A stretch of 64,000 nt of DNA from Caulobacter sp. RHG1 (GTDB taxonomy: Bacteria; Pseudomonadota; Alphaproteobacteria; Caulobacterales; Caulobacteraceae). Below the pieces are notes generated by a model. That model saw only the letters and a program-made list of their open reading frames with translations, did no database searches and had not been told where the DNA came from. The stretch is from NCBI RefSeq assembly GCF_013181195.1, contig NZ_SMZP01000009.1, positions 124,001 to 188,000 on the forward strand, written 5' to 3'. Shown here piece by piece: positions 42,347-50,134 of the stretch; position 1 is the stretch's first letter; every line of letters starts with the position of its first letter. Made by a program: the position numbers and the translations under genes.

Positions 42347-42793
42347 ATGTCGAAGTCCGTTCTCGCGCTCGCCGCGATCGCCGGGGTCATCACGTTCGCG
42401 AACGTGGCGGGGGCCGCCGAGCTCAAGGTCAAGATGCTCAACCGCGGCGCGGAAGGCATGATGGTCTTCGAACCGTCGACCGCCAAGCTGAAGCCGGGCG
42501 ACACCATCCGCTTCATCCCGACTGACCCGGGCCATGACGTCGCGTCGATCCCCGGCATGGCGCCTCCGGGCTTCACGCCGGTGAAGGGCGCGCTGAACAA
42601 GGAAGTGGTCGTCACCCTGGCCAAGTCGGGCGTCTACGGCTTCAAGTGCACGCCGCACTGGGGCATGGGCATGGTGTTCGTGGCCAAGGTCGGCGACGGC
42701 AAGCCCAACGCCGCAGCCGCCGAGGCCAGTGTCGCCACCACCCCCGGCTTGGTGAAGAAGCGCCTGACTGCAGCCTTCAACGCGATCCGCTAG
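42347..42793 (+). CDS. Pseudoazurin-type blue copper protein
   Basis: A 148-residue periplasmic cupredoxin. The signal peptide ends at NVAGAAE (about residue 24). Type 1 copper ligands are His63 in PGHDVAS and Cys101, His104 and Met109 in KCTPHWGMGMV, the pattern of pseudoazurin. These carry electrons to nitrite reductase, nitrous oxide reductase or oxidases. No denitrification enzyme is in this window, so the partner is unknown. AGGA precedes the ATG. The stop shares CTAG with the convergent exonuclease gene. The upstream palindrome suggests induction by low oxygen or NO. Confidence 0.92.
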   Translation: MSKSVLALAAIAGVITFANVAGAAELKVKMLNRGAEGMMVFEPSTAKLKPGDTIRFIPTDPGHDVASIPGMAPPGFTPVKGALNKEVVVTLAKSGVYGFKCTPHWGMGMVFVAKVGDGKPNAAAAEASVATTPGLVKKRLTAAFNAIR

Positions 42794-43539
42794 AGCAGGC
42801 GCTGCTGAGCGGGCGGCGTCGCGGCCGTCTCGGGAAGCTGGCCGCGACGCCGTAGTTCGGTCTCGGCGCTGAAACGCACGTCGAGATCGCGCTCGCGGGC
42901 GAGAGCCTGCAGCGCTTCGGTCCCAACGTCTCGCCAGGGCTTACCGCGCTCGGCCCCACTGGGTGCGCGTGGCAGCAAGCCGGGCTCGCGGCTCCAGGCC
43001 AGGAGCTGCTCCACTGAAGCCTCCTTCAGCATGTCGCGCAGATGGTGGGCGGTGACGTAGGCGTCCGGCATGGCCCGGTGCGCCGGCAGGCCGGTCGCAT
43101 GATCCAGGCCTTCGGGCTGCCGCGTGTAGCGCAGCATCTGGTTGGAGAAGCTTGGCAGGTGCGGCCAAAGGCGAAGCGCGCATTTCCAGGTGCAGATCCA
43201 CGCCGCGCCGCCAGAGAGGCGGGGCGTGCAGAACCGCTGCTCGAAAGCGGCCCTGTGCGCAGCAAGCGCCAGGACCCCGCCGTCTGGTCGCAATATGCCT
43301 GGCGCAACATCCTTCCAGAAGCCCGCGCCGGTCACGTCGTCGTCGCGGATGTGGTGGATAGCCATCGTCCGAGGTGAGATCGGGCCGCCCGGATCGACGA
43401 ACTTTGCGCCGCGCTCTTTGCTAACGACCCAGCGTCCGCCCTCGTCCTGGAGCACGTCCTGCCAGCCGATTTCGCAGACTTCATGAGGAGCCGTGCCGGC
43501 GGTCTCCAGATCGATGACGCGGACGCGGAGCAGGGGCAT
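42790..43539 (-). CDS. DnaQ-like 3'-5' exonuclease (exonuclease X type)
   Basis: A 249-residue DEDDh-type exonuclease started at the ATG at 43539; a TTG at 43587 would add 16 residues. Exo I is VIDLETAG (Asp and Glu), exo II lies around LAAHRAAFEQRF where the usual Asp is Glu, and exo III is HRAMPDAYVTAHHL with the general-base His and last Asp. The C-terminal 60 residues are Arg-rich and of unknown role. Such enzymes trim DNA ends in repair. It ends at the CTAG shared with pseudoazurin. Confidence 0.8.
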   Translation of the reverse strand: MPLLRVRVIDLETAGTAPHEVCEIGWQDVLQDEGGRWVVSKERGAKFVDPGGPISPRTMAIHHIRDDDVTGAGFWKDVAPGILRPDGGVLALAAHRAAFEQRFCTPRLSGGAAWICTWKCALRLWPHLPSFSNQMLRYTRQPEGLDHATGLPAHRAMPDAYVTAHHLRDMLKEASVEQLLAWSREPGLLPRAPSGAERGKPWRDVGTEALQALARERDLDVRFSAETELRRRGQLPETAATPPAQQRLL

Positions 43540-43758
43540 TTCATCAATATGGTCCGCCTCTGGCGAGATCCCAAGACGGCGTTGCAAACACGGATGCGCA
43601 CGCCCGGTTCCTGATCGAACTCAATTGCTTAAACCGCTCTGTTGTCGGCCGCCCGACACTGGAACGGCCGCGCCGCAGCCTCGTTTGACCCTCGCCGGGG
43701 CGCAGGCCGGCGATGTGATGGAGAGCAGGACGTGTTTGGTGGAGAGCGTCTTTCGCGT

Positions 43759-44664
43759 ATGGGCGCATTCAGCCCACGGTTCCCTGACGCCGAGGCGTTG
43801 CACCGGGGCTTGGCCCACTGGAACCACCAGCGCTTGGCGCCGGCCGAGCCGGGCGAGGACTGGCGGCGCGAACTGGACGAGAACTCTCGTATGCTCCGTC
43901 TCGAAGGCGAGTTCATCGAGGCCTTCCGCGCGCAGATCGCGCCTCTGGTCGCCGATGTTCCGACCGATCCGGAAGGCTTCATCGCCTGGTTCGAGGCCTT
44001 GAAGGAACACGGCCCGGGCCAGTGGGATCCGCTATTCGACTGGCTGGAAGGCGCCGCCTCGCTCGACGACCTGAAGTGGTTCCTGACCCAGGAAGCCGCG
44101 GGCGAGGCCGGCTTCGACGACCTGGTGGCCATGACCCAGGTCAAGGTGCCCGACCGCGCCAAGCTGGAGCTGGCCCGCAACTATTGGGACGAAATGGGCC
44201 GCGGCAGCGCTCGCGGCATGCATGGTCCCATGCTGTCGCGCACTACCGAGACCCTGGGCCTGACGCCCACCATCGACAGCACGCTCTGGCAGTCGCTGTG
44301 CCTGGCCAACGTCATGACGGCCTTCGCCACCACGCGGCGCTATGTTTGGCAGTCGATCGGCGCCCTGGGCGTCGTCGAGCTGACCGCCCCGACCCGCGTG
44401 GCCTGCGTCGATGCCGGCCTCAAGCGCGCCGGCGTCTCGCCCGAGGCTCGCAAGTACTTCGCCCTGCATGCTCAGCTGGACATCGAGCACTCCAAGGCCT
44501 GGAACGCCGAGGCGCTGATCCCGCTGGTCACCGAGGACCCCTCGCGGGCGCGCTTCATCGCCGAAGGGGCGGTGATGCGATTGATCTGCGGCGAGCAGTG
44601 CTTCGAGACCTATCGCGCCCACCTGTGGGCCCACGTCCACCCGGTGGTCTACGCCGCCGAATAG
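43759..44664 (+). CDS. Haem-oxygenase-like diiron protein (iron-containing redox enzyme family)
   Basis: A 301-residue helical protein. Starts at 43732 (GTG) and 43642 are possible, but codon use becomes typical only from the ATG at 43759. Candidate metal ligands fall in FLTQEAAGEAGFDD, WDEMGRGSARGMHGPML and HAQLDIEHSKAW, matching the E/H and HxxxDxxH pattern of haem-oxygenase-like diiron oxygenases. These oxidise or cleave diverse small molecules, often in natural-product or stress pathways. No biosynthetic partner is adjacent; the kdp operon begins 97 bases downstream. The reaction is unknown. Confidence 0.75.
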   Translation: MGAFSPRFPDAEALHRGLAHWNHQRLAPAEPGEDWRRELDENSRMLRLEGEFIEAFRAQIAPLVADVPTDPEGFIAWFEALKEHGPGQWDPLFDWLEGAASLDDLKWFLTQEAAGEAGFDDLVAMTQVKVPDRAKLELARNYWDEMGRGSARGMHGPMLSRTTETLGLTPTIDSTLWQSLCLANVMTAFATTRRYVWQSIGALGVVELTAPTRVACVDAGLKRAGVSPEARKYFALHAQLDIEHSKAWNAEALIPLVTEDPSRARFIAEGAVMRLICGEQCFETYRAHLWAHVHPVVYAAE

Positions 44665-44670
44665 GCGATC

Positions 44671-44687
44671 TTTACGCGGCCCTTACA
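44671..44687 (+). promoter_or_regulatory. Candidate KdpE box
   Basis: TTTACGCGGCCCTTACA contains two half-sites TTTAC and CTTAC 11 bp apart, the phasing of OmpR-family direct repeats, and resembles the TTTATA-N5-TTTACA site of E. coli KdpE. TTACGCGGC recurs at 44715-44723. It lies about 75 bases before the first small kdp ORF. Confidence 0.45.
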
Positions 44688-44761
44688 TCAGGGCCCCGCT
44701 TCCACATGGAGCCCTTACGCGGCGCCATGGTCCATCCGGCTCCAATGAAATGGAGGCCGCG

Positions 44762-44845
44762 ATGGCTGATCTGATGTTCCTCGGAGGAGGTCTCGTCCTC
44801 TTCGCCCTGTTCGCGGGCTTCGTCGGCGCCCTGAGGCGCGTCTGA
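44762..44845 (+). CDS. Small single-helix membrane protein ahead of kdpF
   Basis: A 27-residue ORF with a strong SD (TGGAGG, 5-base spacing) reading MADLMFLGGGLVLFALFAGF and ending in VGALRRV: one membrane helix with a positive C terminus. It ends two bases before kdpF. Similar tiny ORFs are present before kdpF in some proteobacteria, but the role is undefined. It is probably a KdpFABC accessory peptide, or it may serve as a translational leader. Confidence 0.6.
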   Translation: MADLMFLGGGLVLFALFAGFVGALRRV

Positions 44846-44847
44846 CG

Positions 44848-44934
44848 ATGCTCGTGAACCTTCTGTGGGCGGCCGGCGCGATCGTGGTCGCCGGTTACAT
44901 GGTCGCGGCGATGCTGCGGCCCGACAAGTTCTGA
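44848..44934 (+). CDS. kdpF: Potassium-transporting ATPase stabilising peptide KdpF
   Basis: A 28-residue peptide with one membrane helix ([20 protein letters not shown]) and the C-terminal LRPDKF that matches the conserved end of KdpF (LRPEKF in other species). KdpF binds between KdpA and lipid and stabilises KdpFABC. It is followed 13 bases later by kdpA. It is too short for routine calling, but the signature and position make it secure. Confidence 0.88.
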   Translation: MLVNLLWAAGAIVVAGYMVAAMLRPDKF

Positions 44935-44947
44935 CGGACCTCCTCAA

Positions 44948-46660
44948 ATGACTTGGCAAGGATGGGCGGAAATCGCCCTGACCCTGGGCCTGGCGGTCGC
45001 CATCGGTTGGCCGCTGGGCGTTTTTATGTCGCGCGTCTGGAAAGGCGAGCGGACCTTCCTCGATCCGATCCTGCGTCCGGTCGAGGCGCTCCTGTACGCC
45101 GCCTGCGGTGTCGATCCCAAGAAAAGCCAGAGCTGGCACGGCTACGCCCTGGCGCTGCTCGCCTTCAACCTGGTCGGCTTCATCCTGACCTATCTGGTGC
45201 TGCGCCTGCAGGGCGTGCTGCCGCTGAACCCGCAAGGCTTTCCCGGTCTGTCGGGGCATCTGGCGTTCAACACCGCCATCAGCTTCGTCACCAACACCAA
45301 CTGGCAGAGCTATGCGGGCGAGACGACCATGTCGACGCTCAGCCAGATGCTGGTGCTGACGACCCAGAACGTCGTTTCGGCCGCCACCGGCGCGACCGTG
45401 GCCGCGGCCCTGGCGCGCGCGTTCGTCGCCAACCGCGGCGAGGGCGTCGGCAACTTCTGGGCCGACCTGATCCGCACCACGCTCTATGTGCTGCTGCCGG
45501 TCTCGTTCGTCGTCGCCGTGCTGCTGGTCGCGCTGGGCTTGCCGCAGACCTTGTCGGCCGGCGTCACCGCCACGACCCTGGAAGGCGCCGAGCAGAAGAT
45601 CTCGCTCTACGCCGTGGCGTCGCAGGAAGCCGTCAAGATGCTGGGCATCAACGGCGGCGGGATCTTCAACGCCAACTCCGCGCACCCGTTCGAGAACCCC
45701 ACGCCGCTGACCAACCTGATCACGGCGATCTCGATCAATGTGCTGGGCTGGGCGTCCTTCTTCGCCTTCGGCCGCATGGTCATGGCCAAGAAGGAGGTTC
45801 GCGCCCTGGTGATGGCCGCTTCGGTGCTGCTGTTCGCCGGCGCGGCGGGCATTTACGCCACCGAGACGCAACCGGCTCCGGCCCAGGTCGCGGCCGGGGT
45901 GGATACGTCGGTCAACATGGAGGGCAAGGAGGTCCGCTTCGGCGCGCCGTCGACCGCCGCCTGGGCCGCCATGACCACCGGCGCCTCGAACGGCTCGGTC
46001 AACGGCATGCACTCCAGCCTGATGCCGCTGGGCGGCGGCATCGCGATGTTCCTGATGCAGCTGGGCGAAATCCTACCGGGCGGCATCGGGTCGGGCATCG
46101 CGATCATGGGCGTCATGGCCCTGCTGGCGGTGTTCGTCGCCGGCCTGATGGTCGGCCGCACGCCGGAATACCTTGGCAAGAAGATCGAGGCCCGCGAGAT
46201 CCAGTTCGCGATCCTGGCCGTGATCGTCATCCCGCTGTCGATGCTGGGCTTCTCGGCTGTGTCGGCGGTGCTGCCCGAGGCGCTGAAGGGCCTGATGCAC
46301 GAGGGGCCGCACGGCCTGTCGGAGATCCTCTACGCCTATGTCTCCGGTACGGCCAATAACGGCTCGGCCTTCGCCGGTCTGACCGCCAACGCGCCCTGGT
46401 GGAACGTCACCCTGGCCATCGCCATGGCCATGGGCCGCTTCCTGCCGATCGTGGCCGTCCTGGCCATCGCCGGCGCCCTGGTCGTCAAGCCGAAGCTCGC
46501 CCCTTCCGCCGGCACCCTGCCGACCGATGGCGGTCTGTTCGTCGGCCTCCTGGTCGGGGTGATCCTGATCCTGGGCGGCCTGCAATTCTTCCCCGCGATG
46601 GCGCTGGGACCGATCGTCGAGCACTTCCAGGTGCTCGGCGCGGTCGCGGCCCTCCGCTGA
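44948..46660 (+). CDS. kdpA: Potassium-transporting ATPase subunit A
   Basis: A 570-residue potassium channel-like subunit with about ten membrane helices (E. coli 557). Selectivity-filter segments include [31 protein letters not shown] and [16 protein letters not shown], all conserved in KdpA. It selects K+ and passes it to KdpB through the inter-subunit tunnel in the inner membrane. The kdpB ATG follows after 11 bases. Confidence 0.97.
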   Translation: MTWQGWAEIALTLGLAVAIGWPLGVFMSRVWKGERTFLDPILRPVEALLYAACGVDPKKSQSWHGYALALLAFNLVGFILTYLVLRLQGVLPLNPQGFPGLSGHLAFNTAISFVTNTNWQSYAGETTMSTLSQMLVLTTQNVVSAATGATVAAALARAFVANRGEGVGNFWADLIRTTLYVLLPVSFVVAVLLVALGLPQTLSAGVTATTLEGAEQKISLYAVASQEAVKMLGINGGGIFNANSAHPFENPTPLTNLITAISINVLGWASFFAFGRMVMAKKEVRALVMAASVLLFAGAAGIYATETQPAPAQVAAGVDTSVNMEGKEVRFGAPSTAAWAAMTTGASNGSVNGMHSSLMPLGGGIAMFLMQLGEILPGGIGSGIAIMGVMALLAVFVAGLMVGRTPEYLGKKIEAREIQFAILAVIVIPLSMLGFSAVSAVLPEALKGLMHEGPHGLSEILYAYVSGTANNGSAFAGLTANAPWWNVTLAIAMAMGRFLPIVAVLAIAGALVVKPKLAPSAGTLPTDGGLFVGLLVGVILILGGLQFFPAMALGPIVEHFQVLGAVAALR

Positions 46661-46671
46661 ACGGTGACATC

Positions 46672-48708
46672 ATGAGTGTCGTAGACATCCGCGCTGGAGG
46701 TCTTTCCAGCGCCGTCCTGGCCCGCGCGGCCAAGGACTCCTTCCTCAAGCTCGACCCGCGCAAGCTCACCGGCAATCCGGTGATCTTCGCGACCTGGATC
46801 GTGGCCCTGCTGTCGACCGTTTCGGCGGTCGCGGCGGTTGCCACCCAGCAGCCGGCCGGCTTCGCCATCCAGATCGCGCTGTGGCTGTGGGCCACCGTGC
46901 TGTTCGCCAACCTGGCCGAAGCCGTCGCCGAAGGGCGCGGCAAGGCCGCCGCCGACAGCCTGCGCGCCACCCGCGTGACGACCAAGGCCAAGCTGCTGGT
47001 CGATCCCACGACCGGGACTTACGTCCCGACCCCGGCCCACAAGCTGGGCGTGGGCGAGATCATTCTGGTCGAGGCCGGCGACGTCATCCCGACCGACGGC
47101 GAGATCGTCGAGGGCATGGCCAGCGTCAACGAGGCGGCGATCACCGGCGAAAGCGCGCCGGTGATCCGTGAAAGCGGCGGCGACCGCTCGGCCGTCACCG
47201 GCGGCACCACGGTGGTCTCCGACTGGCTGAAGGTCCGCGTCACCGCCGAGGCGGGCAACACCTTCCTCGACCGCATGATCGCCATGGTCGAGGGCGCCGA
47301 TCGCCGCAAGACGCCCAACGAGGTGGCCCTGGCCGTGCTCTTGGCCGGCCTGACCCTGATCTTCCTGATCGCGGTGGTGACCCTGCTGGGCCTGGGCAGG
47401 TTCTCGGGCGTGGTCCTGGATCCGCTGGTGCTGGGCGCGCTGTTCATCACGCTCATTCCGACGACTATCGGCGGCCTGCTGTCGGCCGTCGGCATCGCCG
47501 GCATGGACCGCCTGCTGAAGGTCAATGTCCTGGCCACCTCGGGCCGGGCCGTGGAAGCGGCCGGCGACGTCGACACCCTGCTGCTGGACAAGACCGGCAC
47601 CATCACCTTCGGCAACCGCATGGCGGTCGAGGTGGTCCCGGCCCCCGGCGTGCGTCCCGACGCGGCCCTGAAGGCGGCGCTGATCGCCTCGCTGGCCGAC
47701 GAGACGCCGGAAGGCCGTTCGATCGTCGAGCTGGCCCGTGGTCGCGGCCTGATCGTCGAGCAGCCGGCCGGCGCCACAGCCATCCCGTTCACCGCCCAGA
47801 CCCGCCAGTCGGGCCTGGACCACGAAGGTCGCAGCTGGCGCAAGGGCGCAGTCGACGCCGTCTATCGTTCGCTGGCGCTGGAGCCCAAGAGCATTCCGGG
47901 CGAGATCGCCGCCGCCGTCGACCGTATCGCCCGCTCGGGCGGCACGCCGCTGGCGGTCAGCGAGGACGGCGTCCTGGTCGGCGTCATCCACCTGAAGGAC
48001 ATGGTCAAGCCGGGCGTCAAGGAACGCTTCGCCGACCTGCGCCGCATGGGCCTGCGCACAGTGATGATCACCGGCGACAACCCGGTGACCGCCGCCGCCA
48101 TCGCCTCGGAAGCCGGCGTCGACGACTTCCTGGCCGAAGCGACCCCCGAGGACAAGCTGCGGCTGATCCGGGAAGAGCAGGGCAAGGGGCGCCTGGTCGC
48201 CATGTGCGGCGACGGCGCCAACGACGCCCCGGCTCTGGCTCAGGCGGATGTCGGCGTGGCCATGCAGACCGGCGCGCAGGCGGCCCGCGAGGCCGGCAAC
48301 ATGGTCGATCTCGACAGCGACCCGACCAAGGTCATCGAGATCGTCGAGGTCGGCAAGCAGATGCTGATCACCCGCGGCGCCCTGACGACCTTCTCGATCG
48401 CCAACGACGTGGCCAAGTACTTCGCCATCATCCCGGCGATGTTCGTAGCCTCGCTGCCGGCCCTGGGCGCGCTGAACATCATGAACCTGCACAGCCCGCA
48501 AAGCGCGATCCTGTCGGCGGTGATCTTCAACGCCCTGGTGATCGTCGCCCTGATCCCGCTGGCCCTCAAGGGCGTGAAGTACCGCGCCGTCGGCGCCGGC
48601 AAGCTCTTGTCGCGCAACCTGACCCTCTACGGGATCGGCGGCCTGATCGCGCCCTTCGTGGGCATCAAGCTGATCGACCTCGTGGTGTCGGCCCTGGGGC
48701 TGGCCTGA
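46672..48708 (+). CDS. kdpB: Potassium-transporting ATPase subunit B
   Basis: A 678-residue P-type ATPase (E. coli 682). The actuator TGES motif is in [11 protein letters not shown], the phosphorylation site is Asp306 in [12 protein letters not shown], the nucleotide domain has a KGA motif in [10 protein letters not shown], and hinge motifs ITGDNPVTA and [14 protein letters not shown] follow. It uses ATP to drive K+ import. The start at 46672 is chosen by homology; the frame is open further upstream inside kdpA. The stop TGA overlaps an ATG in TGATG, which may couple translation of the next gene. Confidence 0.97.
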   Translation: MSVVDIRAGGLSSAVLARAAKDSFLKLDPRKLTGNPVIFATWIVALLSTVSAVAAVATQQPAGFAIQIALWLWATVLFANLAEAVAEGRGKAAADSLRATRVTTKAKLLVDPTTGTYVPTPAHKLGVGEIILVEAGDVIPTDGEIVEGMASVNEAAITGESAPVIRESGGDRSAVTGGTTVVSDWLKVRVTAEAGNTFLDRMIAMVEGADRRKTPNEVALAVLLAGLTLIFLIAVVTLLGLGRFSGVVLDPLVLGALFITLIPTTIGGLLSAVGIAGMDRLLKVNVLATSGRAVEAAGDVDTLLLDKTGTITFGNRMAVEVVPAPGVRPDAALKAALIASLADETPEGRSIVELARGRGLIVEQPAGATAIPFTAQTRQSGLDHEGRSWRKGAVDAVYRSLALEPKSIPGEIAAAVDRIARSGGTPLAVSEDGVLVGVIHLKDMVKPGVKERFADLRRMGLRTVMITGDNPVTAAAIASEAGVDDFLAEATPEDKLRLIREEQGKGRLVAMCGDGANDAPALAQADVGVAMQTGAQAAREAGNMVDLDSDPTKVIEIVEVGKQMLITRGALTTFSIANDVAKYFAIIPAMFVASLPALGALNIMNLHSPQSAILSAVIFNALVIVALIPLALKGVKYRAVGAGKLLSRNLTLYGIGGLIAPFVGIKLIDLVVSALGLA

Positions 48709-48743
48709 TGCCCCGCTCCAAACCTCTGAAAGCTAGTCCTTCC

Positions 48744-49538
48744 ATGAACTCGAAGTTCGCGTTCCTCGCCCTGGCCACGGTTTCGGCCATCGCCTTCCAC
48801 GGCGCCGCCTCGGCCCAGGAAGCCCCGATCTGCACGGACCGCCCGACCAAGTCGAACGCCGTCTGCACGGTCCCGCAAGGCGCCTGGCAGGTCGAGGCCG
48901 ACGGCGTCAACTGGACCCGCAACAAGGTCGGCGGCGTCAAGGCCGACACGACCGCGATCGCCGCCACGACGCTCAAGGTCGGCCTGACCGACAAGAGCGA
49001 CCTGCAGGTCACCTGGACGCCCTATGTCGAGGCCCGCACCCGCGGTCCCGGCGTCGACGACAAGCTGGACGGCGTCGGCGACGTCTGGGTCCGTTACAAG
49101 GCCCAGGTCTATGCCCAGGGCAAGGCGACCATCGCCCTGATCCCCTATGTCAAGGTTCCGACCGCCAGCCGCGGCCTGGGCAATGACAAGGTCGAGGGCG
49201 GCGTGGCCCTGCCGGTCAGCTTCGCCCTGGACGGCGCTGTGCTGACCTTCAATCCGCAGGTCGACCTGCTGCTGGACAGCGATGGCAGCGGCCGTCACGC
49301 CGGGATGACCAACACCATCAATCTGGCGCGCCCGGTCACCTCCAAGCTGACCCTGATCGGCGAGCTGTGGACGTTCACCAACTTCGATCCGGCCGACACG
49401 ATCACCCAGTTCTCGGCCGACTTTGCGGCCGCCTATCTCGTCACTCCGACCCTGCAACTGGACGGCGGCGCCAACTTCGGCTTGAACCGGAACACGCCTG
49501 ACGTTCAGCTGTATGTCGGCGTTTCGAAGCGCTTCTAA
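48744..49538 (+). CDS. Outer-membrane beta-barrel protein within the kdp operon
   Basis: A 264-residue exported protein; MNSKFAFLALATVSAIAFHG then AASAQ is a good signal peptide from the ATG at 48744. An ATG at 48708, overlapping the kdpB stop, adds 12 residues and may be the coupled true start. The mature part is a run of amphipathic strands (VGLTDKSDLQVTWTPYVEAR, KATIALIPYVKVPTASRGL, SKLTLIGELWTFTNFD) ending in LYVGVSKRF with C-terminal Phe, as in MetA/phenol-degradation type outer-membrane porin-like proteins. Position between kdpB and kdpC is unusual and implies co-expression under K+ limitation; passage of K+ across the outer membrane is conjecture. Confidence 0.78.
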   Translation: MNSKFAFLALATVSAIAFHGAASAQEAPICTDRPTKSNAVCTVPQGAWQVEADGVNWTRNKVGGVKADTTAIAATTLKVGLTDKSDLQVTWTPYVEARTRGPGVDDKLDGVGDVWVRYKAQVYAQGKATIALIPYVKVPTASRGLGNDKVEGGVALPVSFALDGAVLTFNPQVDLLLDSDGSGRHAGMTNTINLARPVTSKLTLIGELWTFTNFDPADTITQFSADFAAAYLVTPTLQLDGGANFGLNRNTPDVQLYVGVSKRF

Positions 49539-49550
49539 GGACGATTCGAA

Positions 49551-50129
49551 ATGATCTCTCATCTGCGACCGGCCCTGGTTTCGATGGGCCTGTTCACCGC
49601 GCTGCTGGGCGTGGCCTATCCATTGGCCGTGACTGGCGTCGCCCAGGCGGCCTTTCCGGCTCAGGCCGGCGGCAGCCTGGTCCGCGACGCTGGCGGCAAG
49701 GTGGTCGGTTCGGCCCTGATCGGCCAGGTCTTCACCGCGCCCGGCTACTTCCATGGCCGTCCATCGGCGGCCGGCAACGGCTATGACGCCAGCGCCTCCA
49801 GCGGCTCCAACATGGGGCCGATGAACGAAAAGCTGATCGAGCGTGAGAAAGCCGATGCGACCGCGCTGCGGGCCGAGAACCCCGGCGCGGCCATCCCGGC
49901 CGACGCGGTGACGACCTCGGGCTCGGGCCTGGATCCGGACATCTCGCCGGCCAACGCCCGCTTCCAGATCCTACGTGTCGCCAAGGCGCGCGGCGTGCCG
50001 GAAGGACAGGTGTCGGCGATAGTCGAGGCCCAGGTCCTGCCGCCGCTACTGGGCTTCATCGGTCAGCCGCGGGTCAACGTCCTGGCGCTGAACCGGGCGC
50101 TCGACGCTCGCTTCCCGAAAGGCGGGTAA
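49551..50129 (+). CDS. kdpC: Potassium-transporting ATPase subunit C
   Basis: A 192-residue subunit (E. coli 190) with one N-terminal membrane helix (ALVSMGLFTALLGVAYPLAV) and a periplasmic domain with LIGQVFTAPGYFHGRPSAAG, SGSNMGPMN, TTSGSGLDPDISPANARFQ and QPRVNVLALN, all KdpC signatures. It acts as a chaperone-like lid for K+ access and ATP affinity of KdpFABC. kdpD starts five bases after the stop. Confidence 0.96.
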   Translation: MISHLRPALVSMGLFTALLGVAYPLAVTGVAQAAFPAQAGGSLVRDAGGKVVGSALIGQVFTAPGYFHGRPSAAGNGYDASASSGSNMGPMNEKLIEREKADATALRAENPGAAIPADAVTTSGSGLDPDISPANARFQILRVAKARGVPEGQVSAIVEAQVLPPLLGFIGQPRVNVLALNRALDARFPKGG

Positions 50130-50134
50130 CTTCG

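Noticed and set aside
46336-48501. 721-codon open frame antisense to kdpA/kdpB
   Set aside because: It lies over conserved P-type ATPase motifs on the sense strand and is rich in Gly/Asp/Arg/Gln typical of shadow frames.
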